DNA of 38,310 nucleotides from positions 1 to 38,310 of the forward strand of contig NZ_JAAGLN010000047.1 of the NCBI RefSeq assembly GCF_010548145.1. Direction: 5' to 3'. The notes beneath the pieces were generated by a model. The model had not been told where the DNA came from, searched no databases, and was given only the letters and a program-made list of their open reading frames with translations. How positions within the stretch are numbered: position 1 is the first letter of the stretch; each line of letters starts with the position of its first letter. This document shows, one piece after another, positions 33,161 through 38,310 of this stretch. A program made the translations under genes and the position numbers. Source of the stretch: Streptomyces sp. SID10853 (GTDB taxonomy: Bacteria > Actinomycetota > Actinomycetes > Streptomycetales > Streptomycetaceae).

Positions 33161-34738
33161 TCAGCCCGCCTTGATCATGTCGGCGCACTTCTCGCCGATC
33201 ATCATCGTGGTGATACAGGGGTTGACCGTCGGCAGGAACGGCATGACCGACGCGTCCGCGACCCGCAGCCCGGTGACGCCCTTCACCCGCAGCTGCGGAT
33301 CGAGCGGTGATTGCGGATCCCCGGCCGCACCCATCCGGACCGTCCCCGCCGGGTGGTACACGGTGTTGTGGGTCTCGCGGATGTACGAGAACAGCTCATC
33401 GTCGGAGTGCGCGCTCGGCCCAGGAGCCAGTTCCGTTCCCGCCCACGCGGCCATCGCGGGCTGGGAGACGATCTTCCGCGCGAGCCGCAGCCCGTAGGTC
33501 ATCACCCGGATGTCGTGGTCGTCGGTGAAGTAGCGCGGATCGACCCGGGGCTTGTCGCGGAAGTCGCGGGTACGCAGCCGGACCGTACCCATCGAGCGGG
33601 CCCGGGTGACGTTCGGCGTGAGACAGAACGCGTTGTCCGTCGTGGGATAGCCGCGCCGGTAGGTGTTCATGTCGAAGGGCACCGAGCCGTAGTGGAACAT
33701 CAGGTCCGGCCGGTCCAGGCCCGGCTCTGTGTCGGAGAAGATCCCGATCTCCCACCACTGCGTGGAGGACGTGACCATGGGCTGCTTCGCCTCCCACATG
33801 ATCACGCCCTCCGGGTGGTCCTGCAGATGGGAGCCGACACCGGGGGAGTCCACCCGTACACCGATCCCGCTGTCACGCAGGTGCCCGGCCGGTCCGATGC
33901 CCGACAGCATCAGCAGCTTCGGCGAGTCGATGGCGCCGCAGCTGACGATCACCTCGCGGCGCGCGGCCACCGACCCGCTGTGGACGGTGTCCGGCTCCAG
34001 ATACTCCACACCCGTGCAGCGTTCGTCCGCGTCGAAGAGCAGCCGCTTGGCCTGCAGCCCGGTGCGGATCTCCAGATTCGGCCGGTCCGCGAGCACCGGG
34101 TGCAGATAGGACACCGAAGCCGACGAACGCGTGCCGTCCGCACGGGCGTTGATCTGGAACCAGTGCGCACCGCGCACCACCGTCGTCCCCGTGTTGAAGG
34201 GCGTACGGGGGATTCCCGCCTCCGCGCACGCGTCCAGCAGCGCCGTACCGCACGGGTCGGCCGGCGGCACGGTACGGATGGTCACGGGACCTGAGCGGCC
34301 ATGGTGGTCCCCGGGCGCGTCATTGCTCTCCAGCCGCTTGTAGAGCGGGTAGCAGTCCGCCGCGCTCCACCCCGTACAGCCCAGCGCGCCCCACTCGTCG
34401 AGATCCTCGGCCGGTGCCCAGAAGGCGATGCAGGAGTTGTGCGACGAGCAGCCGCCCAGCACCTTGGCCCTGGCATGCCGCATGAAGCTGTTGCCGTTCT
34501 CCTGCGGTTCCACCGGGTAGTCCCAGTCGTAGCCGGACTCCAGCAGGGCCATCCAGCGGTCGAGCCGCAGCACATTGTCGTCGCCCGCGTCGGACGGACC
34601 GGCCTCCAGTACACAGACGGTGACGGCGGGGTCCTCGCTGAGCCGGGCCGCGACGACCGCGCCCGCGGTACCGCCGCCCACCACTACGTAGTCGTACGTG
34701 CCGCGGCCGTCGGCGCGCTGGGACGTTTCCTCGGACAT
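33161..34738 (-). CDS. GMC-family oxidoreductase (choline dehydrogenase-like)
   Basis: A 525-aa flavoprotein alcohol oxidase/dehydrogenase. FAD-binding YVVVGGGTAGAVVAARLSED (17-36) and LEAGPSD; the GMC signature 1 region RHARAKVLGGCSSHN; signature 2 SCGAIDSPKLLMLSGIGP; and the catalytic His in YHPAGTVRMG with NPCITTMMIGEKCADMI near the end. It resembles bacterial BetA-type choline dehydrogenases and is followed upstream by a permease and a betaine-aldehyde-type dehydrogenase, supporting choline or amine-alcohol oxidation. GGAG precedes ATG 34738; the permease stop is 65 bases upstream. Confidence 0.9.
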   Translation of the reverse strand: MSEETSQRADGRGTYDYVVVGGGTAGAVVAARLSEDPAVTVCVLEAGPSDAGDDNVLRLDRWMALLESGYDWDYPVEPQENGNSFMRHARAKVLGGCSSHNSCIAFWAPAEDLDEWGALGCTGWSAADCYPLYKRLESNDAPGDHHGRSGPVTIRTVPPADPCGTALLDACAEAGIPRTPFNTGTTVVRGAHWFQINARADGTRSSASVSYLHPVLADRPNLEIRTGLQAKRLLFDADERCTGVEYLEPDTVHSGSVAARREVIVSCGAIDSPKLLMLSGIGPAGHLRDSGIGVRVDSPGVGSHLQDHPEGVIMWEAKQPMVTSSTQWWEIGIFSDTEPGLDRPDLMFHYGSVPFDMNTYRRGYPTTDNAFCLTPNVTRARSMGTVRLRTRDFRDKPRVDPRYFTDDHDIRVMTYGLRLARKIVSQPAMAAWAGTELAPGPSAHSDDELFSYIRETHNTVYHPAGTVRMGAAGDPQSPLDPQLRVKGVTGLRVADASVMPFLPTVNPCITTMMIGEKCADMIKAG

Positions 34739-34803
34739 CGCTGCTCCAGATCAGGGGTTCCGGCGGGGGAGGGGAGGAGTAAGGGAAAGCAGGGTGCGTC
34801 GGT

Positions 34804-36414
34804 TCATACGGCGGGCGGCTGCGGCTCCTCCAGGACGGCCCGGTGCGCGTCCAGGACGCCTGTCTTCTTGCGCTGGACGAACCAGTAGTACGCGAACCCG
34901 CCGCCGCCGACGATTCCGATGAAGAGGAACGCGCCCCACTGGAGATACCAGTGGTGCGGGCCCGTCGCGTTGTAGACCTTGCTGCGCGGCCAGGCGAGGT
35001 TGAGCGACATGGCGAAGCCCCACAGCACCGCGAGGATGTTGATGGGGAGCCCGAACCGGCCGAGCGTGAAGCGCCCTTCGGCCGGCTCCCAGGTGCCGCG
35101 CAGCCGCCGGATCAGCATCGGTGTGGTGACCAGCAGATACGCCACATAGATCATGATGATCGCGATGCTGGTGATGACGGAGAAGATCTGCGGCTGATTG
35201 ATGTTGATCACCAGGATCACGATGCCGACGAGCCCGATGATGATCGCGGGCAGGACCGGTGTCTTGAACCGGGGACTGACCCGGGCGAGCAGCGAGGAGG
35301 CCGGCAGGCAGTTGTCCCTGGCCATCGCGAAGGCCAGCCGGATACCCGCCGCGTGCACCGCGAGCTCGCAGACCGTGATGGCGATGACCACGCACCACAG
35401 CACGATCTGGCCGATCGTCGAGCCGAGCGTGGAGAGCACCACGTACTGCAGACCGTCGGCGGCCAGCTTCTTCGAGCCCAGATCGGGCACGGCGAGCAGC
35501 GCGAACAGCAGGATGAGCCCGCCGAGCAGGAACGAGAAGAACAGGGCCCGCAGGATCGCCCGCGGAGCGTTCCGGCTGGGATCGACGCTCTCCTCGCCGA
35601 GCGAGGACGCCGTGTCGAAGCCGTACATCACATACGCGGAGGCGAGCGAAGCGGTCAGGAACGCGCGGAGGTAGCCCAGGTTCTGCCCCGCTCCGATGCC
35701 GTGGGTCTGCGTGATCGCGGCCGGGCCCCGGGTGATGTGCGCGGCCAGCAGGATGATCAGCACGACGGCCGCGATCAGTTCGACCATGACGCCCGCGGAG
35801 TTGATCCTGGCCATCAGCTTGACCCCGAAGGCGTTCACCAGGGTGGTGAAGAGGATCAGTACGCTGCCGAGCAGGACGGCGTTCTCCGCCGCGTCGGTCT
35901 TGCCTGTGCCGTCCCCGACGAACTGGAACGTCGACGAGATCTGCGGCAGCGTGATCTGGTACGCGAGCGCCACGGCGGCCAGCGACACCATCGTGGCGGT
36001 GAGCATCATCCAGCCGCCGAGCCAGCCGACGTGCGGGCCGCCCAGCTTCTTCGCCCAGTTGTAGACGGAGCCCGCCACCGGATACCGGGCGGCCAGTTCG
36101 CAGAAGCAGAGGGCCACCATCAGCTGCCCGATGAAGACCATCGGCCAGGACCACCAGTAGGCGGGCCCGCCGAAGGTGACACCGAAGTAGAAGAGCTGGA
36201 AGGTACCGGTGAGGATCGAGATGTAGCTGATCCCGGCGGCGAAGGTGTGGAAGTTGCCGAGGGTGCGCTTGAGTTCGGGTTTGTAGCCGAACGCGGAGAG
36301 CGAGTCGTCGTCGTCCTGGCTCTGCGTACGGGCCGCGCCTGCGGGCTCCGGCGCGGCGCCGTCCCCACCGGAGCCACCCGGGACCCCCGAGCCGCCCGAG
36401 CCGTCCCGGCTCAC
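34804..36414 (-). CDS. APC-family amino acid/amine permease
   Basis: A 536-aa APC transporter with 12 predicted membrane segments. An unusually long Gly/Ala/Pro-rich hydrophilic N-terminus (about 45 residues, including DDDDS) precedes FGYKPELKRTLGNFHTFAAG. Landmarks: the segment-1 break SYISILTGTFQLFYFG, ELAARYPVAGSVYNW after segment 2, and the conserved YGFDTASSLGEE in segment 6. It belongs to the choline/GABA/amino acid branch. The GTG start at 36414 overlaps the stop of the preceding aldehyde dehydrogenase (GTGA), with GAGGTGG upstream, so the pair is translationally coupled. Confidence 0.9.
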   Translation of the reverse strand: MSRDGSGGSGVPGGSGGDGAAPEPAGAARTQSQDDDDSLSAFGYKPELKRTLGNFHTFAAGISYISILTGTFQLFYFGVTFGGPAYWWSWPMVFIGQLMVALCFCELAARYPVAGSVYNWAKKLGGPHVGWLGGWMMLTATMVSLAAVALAYQITLPQISSTFQFVGDGTGKTDAAENAVLLGSVLILFTTLVNAFGVKLMARINSAGVMVELIAAVVLIILLAAHITRGPAAITQTHGIGAGQNLGYLRAFLTASLASAYVMYGFDTASSLGEESVDPSRNAPRAILRALFFSFLLGGLILLFALLAVPDLGSKKLAADGLQYVVLSTLGSTIGQIVLWCVVIAITVCELAVHAAGIRLAFAMARDNCLPASSLLARVSPRFKTPVLPAIIIGLVGIVILVININQPQIFSVITSIAIIMIYVAYLLVTTPMLIRRLRGTWEPAEGRFTLGRFGLPINILAVLWGFAMSLNLAWPRSKVYNATGPHHWYLQWGAFLFIGIVGGGGFAYYWFVQRKKTGVLDAHRAVLEEPQPPAV

Positions 36415-37880
36415 TCGAACCACCTCAGCGGACGCGGTGACAGGTTGCGCCACACATGCTTGGCCTCCTGGTACTCCGCCAGTCCCGCGGGGCCCAGCTC
36501 GCGGCCGAAGCCGGACTGCTTCATCCCGCCCCACTCGGCCTGCGGTACGTACGGCTGGAAGTCATTGATCCATACGGTGCCCGCCCGCAGCCTGGACGCC
36601 ACCCGGTGCGCCAGGCCGACGTCCTGCGACCAGACCCCGCCGGACAGCCCGTAGACCGTGTCGTTGGCGAGGGCGACCGCTTCGTCCTCGTCGCGGAACC
36701 GCTCGACCGTCAGGACCGGGCCGAACGACTCGTCACGCACCACGGACATCTCCGGGGTGCACTCGTCCAGAACCGTCGGCAGATAGTAGAAGCCGTCGTC
36801 GAACGCCGGGTCGTCGGGCCGTGCGCCCCCGCAGCGGAGCACCGCGCCCTCGGCGATGCCCGCCGCCACATACGCCTCCACCTTGTCGCGGTGGGCCGCC
36901 GAGATCAGCGGACCGGTACGCGCGTTCTCGTCGAAGGGCCCGCCCAGCCGGATGGCCCGCGCCCCGGCCACCACGTCGTCGACGAACCGGTCGTGCAGTT
37001 CGTCCTGGACGAGCAGCCGCGCGCCGGCCGAGCAGACCTGGCCGGAGTGGAGGAACACGGCGGTCAGGGCGTAGTCGACGGCGCTCTCGTACTCCGCGTC
37101 CGCGAAGACGATGTTGGGGTTCTTGCCGCCCAGTTCCAGGGCGACCTTCTTCACCGTGGGGGCCGCCGCGGCCATGATGCGGCGCCCGGTGACCAGCCCG
37201 CCGGTGAACGACACCATGTCGACCCGAGGGTCCTCGCTGAGGGGCGCGCCGACCGCGGGTCCGGTGCCCAGGACGAGGTTCGCGGCCCCGTCCGGCAGCC
37301 CGGCCTCGGCCAGCAGCCGCATCAGGAAGACGGCGGTGTGCGGGGTCAGCTCGCTCGGCTTCAGTACGAACGTGTTGCCCGCCCCGAGCGCCGGCGCGAC
37401 CTTCCACGCCGTCTGCAGCAGCGGGTAGTTCCACGGCGTGATGAGCGCGCACACCCCGACCGGTTCGTGCACGATCCTGCTGTCGATACCGGGGTCCCCG
37501 GTGTCGACGATGCGGTCGGTGCCGCCGGACGCCACCAGATTGCCGAAGTAGCGGAAGCAGTTGGCGATGTCCGCCATGTCGTACTCGCTCTCCACGAGCC
37601 GCTTCCCCGTGTCCAGGGACTCGGCGCGGGCGAGCGCGTCCTGGTCGCGTTCGAGCAGGGCGGCGACCCGCAGCAGCAGCGCACCGCGCTCGGCGGCCGG
37701 GGTGGCGGGCCACGGACCGCGGTCGAACGCCTCACGGGCCGCGGCGACCGCCGCCGACGCGTCCTGTGCCCCGCCCTCGTCGACGGTCGCCACCAGGGTG
37801 CCGTCCGCGGGGCAGCGGATCTCCCGGAGACCCCCGTCAGCGGCGGCCGTCCAGGTCCCGCCGATGAACAGCTCAGGCAT
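36411..37880 (-). CDS. aldehyde dehydrogenase (betaine-aldehyde/aminoaldehyde type)
   Basis: A 489-aa aldehyde dehydrogenase, first gene of the leftward aldehyde dehydrogenase-permease-GMC operon. Motifs: PWNYPLLQTAWKVAPALGAG, FTGGLVTGRRI, general base E249 in ALELGGKNPN, nucleophile C283 in HSGQVCSAGARL, and the C-terminal EWGGMKQSGFGRELGPAGL. The VCSAG form fits betaine-aldehyde and aminobutyraldehyde enzymes. With a choline-dehydrogenase-like partner and a permease, oxidation of choline to glycine betaine is the best guess; an amino-alcohol or polyamine route is possible. GAGGAG precedes ATG 37880; the in-frame ATG 14 codons earlier is less well placed. Confidence 0.92.
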   Translation of the reverse strand: MPELFIGGTWTAAADGGLREIRCPADGTLVATVDEGGAQDASAAVAAAREAFDRGPWPATPAAERGALLLRVAALLERDQDALARAESLDTGKRLVESEYDMADIANCFRYFGNLVASGGTDRIVDTGDPGIDSRIVHEPVGVCALITPWNYPLLQTAWKVAPALGAGNTFVLKPSELTPHTAVFLMRLLAEAGLPDGAANLVLGTGPAVGAPLSEDPRVDMVSFTGGLVTGRRIMAAAAPTVKKVALELGGKNPNIVFADAEYESAVDYALTAVFLHSGQVCSAGARLLVQDELHDRFVDDVVAGARAIRLGGPFDENARTGPLISAAHRDKVEAYVAAGIAEGAVLRCGGARPDDPAFDDGFYYLPTVLDECTPEMSVVRDESFGPVLTVERFRDEDEAVALANDTVYGLSGGVWSQDVGLAHRVASRLRAGTVWINDFQPYVPQAEWGGMKQSGFGRELGPAGLAEYQEAKHVWRNLSPRPLRWFE

Positions 37881-37961
37881 GCGGACTCCTCGGGTTCGGG
37901 CGTCCGGCTTGCGCGAGGACACTCCATGCGGGCGCCGGCGGCCGTGCCGTACCGGTCGGCC

Positions 37962-37994
37962 CTGTTCTACCGGCGAACAGTGCTCTACCAGCCG
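37962..37994. promoter_or_regulatory. possible operator before the aldehyde dehydrogenase/permease/GMC operon
   Basis: CTGTTC (37962-37967) and GAACAG (37975-37980) form an inverted repeat with a 7-base spacer. Overlapping it, TCTACC occurs twice, 18 bases apart (37966 and 37984). The site is about 85 bases before the ATG at 37880. Confidence 0.4.
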
Positions 37995-38088
37995 ACACTA
38001 AGGACCCTTCGGCGTCCGCGCAGTGCGGGAGTGGCAGCCGGGGGAAGCCGCCGCCCCGGCGCCTCTCAGGAACGCTGCCGGCCGTCCG

Positions 38089-38310
38089 TCAGGAACGCAG
38101 CCAGGAGTCCAGCTCGCGCACCCGCGACACGGCGGACGCCCGCTGCCTGGCGGGCAGCGCCGTGGCGAGTGCCCGCCAGACGGGCAGGTCGTCCTCGCCC
38201 CAGGGGCTGTACGCCCAGTCCGCGAGCAGCCCCGGGTCGCCGCGTGCGATCAGCGCGTCCCGCAGCTGGTCCGCGAGGCGCCTGCGCAGCCGGACCACCG
38301 CGGGCGCCCT
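38089..38310 (-). CDS. C-terminal part of an unrecognised protein, 5' end outside window
   Basis: The frame is open to the window edge, so the start is likely beyond it; a GTG at 38298 would give only 69 aa. The visible end is helical and rich in Arg/Leu/Ala (VRLRRRLADQLRDALIARGD, PGLLADWAYSPWGEDDLPVW, ASAVSRVRELDSWLRS). I recognise no domain. About 200 bases separate it from the aldehyde dehydrogenase start. Confidence 0.5.
   Translation of the reverse strand, partial: RAPAVVRLRRRLADQLRDALIARGDPGLLADWAYSPWGEDDLPVWRALATALPARQRASAVSRVRELDSWLRS

Noticed and set aside
34843..36654. 603-codon plus-strand frame antisense to the permease
   Set aside because: Composition dominated by Asp/His/Arg/Gln runs typical of antisense to membrane proteins; no domain.

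Overview
The window is high-GC actinobacterial DNA, almost certainly Streptomyces. Third codon positions are strongly G/C, and GTG starts, TetR/MarR/GntR/LysR regulators and flavoenzymes are frequent. No rRNA, tRNA, CRISPR array or complete insertion sequence was recognised.

Left part (1-7.3 kb): the 3' part of a membrane-anchored PQQ-type beta-propeller protein. Next comes a LysR gene divergent from a decarboxylase-type amidohydrolase plus an NTF2-fold protein. A TetR gene is divergent from a CocE/NonD hydrolase. A corA remnant and a 670-base stretch without a supported gene follow. Both divergent promoters carry clear palindromes.

7.3-13.6 kb: a small cluster with a frameshifted SGNH hydrolase, an ABM-family monooxygenase, an LCM-type methyltransferase and a MarR regulator; the two promoters share a box. 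Then come a gutted SDR remnant, a TetR gene divergent from an unrecognised 232-aa protein (perfect 20-bp operator between them), and an acsA pseudogene with an amber codon, an internal deletion and no 3' end.

13.6-27.2 kb, the core of the window: a catabolic island. A leftward run of eight genes encodes a small cupin, a CaiB-type CoA-transferase, an HsaA/HpaB-like flavin-dependent oxygenase, an MDR oxidoreductase, an MhpA-like FAD hydroxylase, an MFS transporter, a DUF3500 protein and an FAH-family hydrolase; a GntR/FCD regulator gene follows in the same direction. Divergent from the cupin end is a tightly overlapping rightward operon: an NTF2-fold protein, an NmrA-type reductase and a flavin reductase with a C-terminal IclR-effector-like domain. 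A TGTTGACA box occurs in front of the regulator and in front of both operons, suggesting one regulon. The gene content fits import, hydroxylation, ring opening and C-C hydrolysis of an aromatic or polyketide-like compound, but no recognisable ring-cleavage dioxygenase is present.

27.2-31.5 kb: a MarR gene divergent from a metal-dependent amidohydrolase (20-bp operator), an HisC-like aminotransferase, two broken genes (a TetR remnant and an unknown gene disrupted at a G8 tract), and the last ~50 codons of a phage-type integrase followed by a strong terminator. This looks like the right edge of an accessory region.

31.5-38.3 kb: housekeeping-like leftward genes: an aldehyde dehydrogenase, a GMC oxidoreductase, an APC permease and a second aldehyde dehydrogenase. 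The last three resemble a choline/amine uptake and oxidation cassette. The C-terminal end of an unrecognised protein runs off the right edge.
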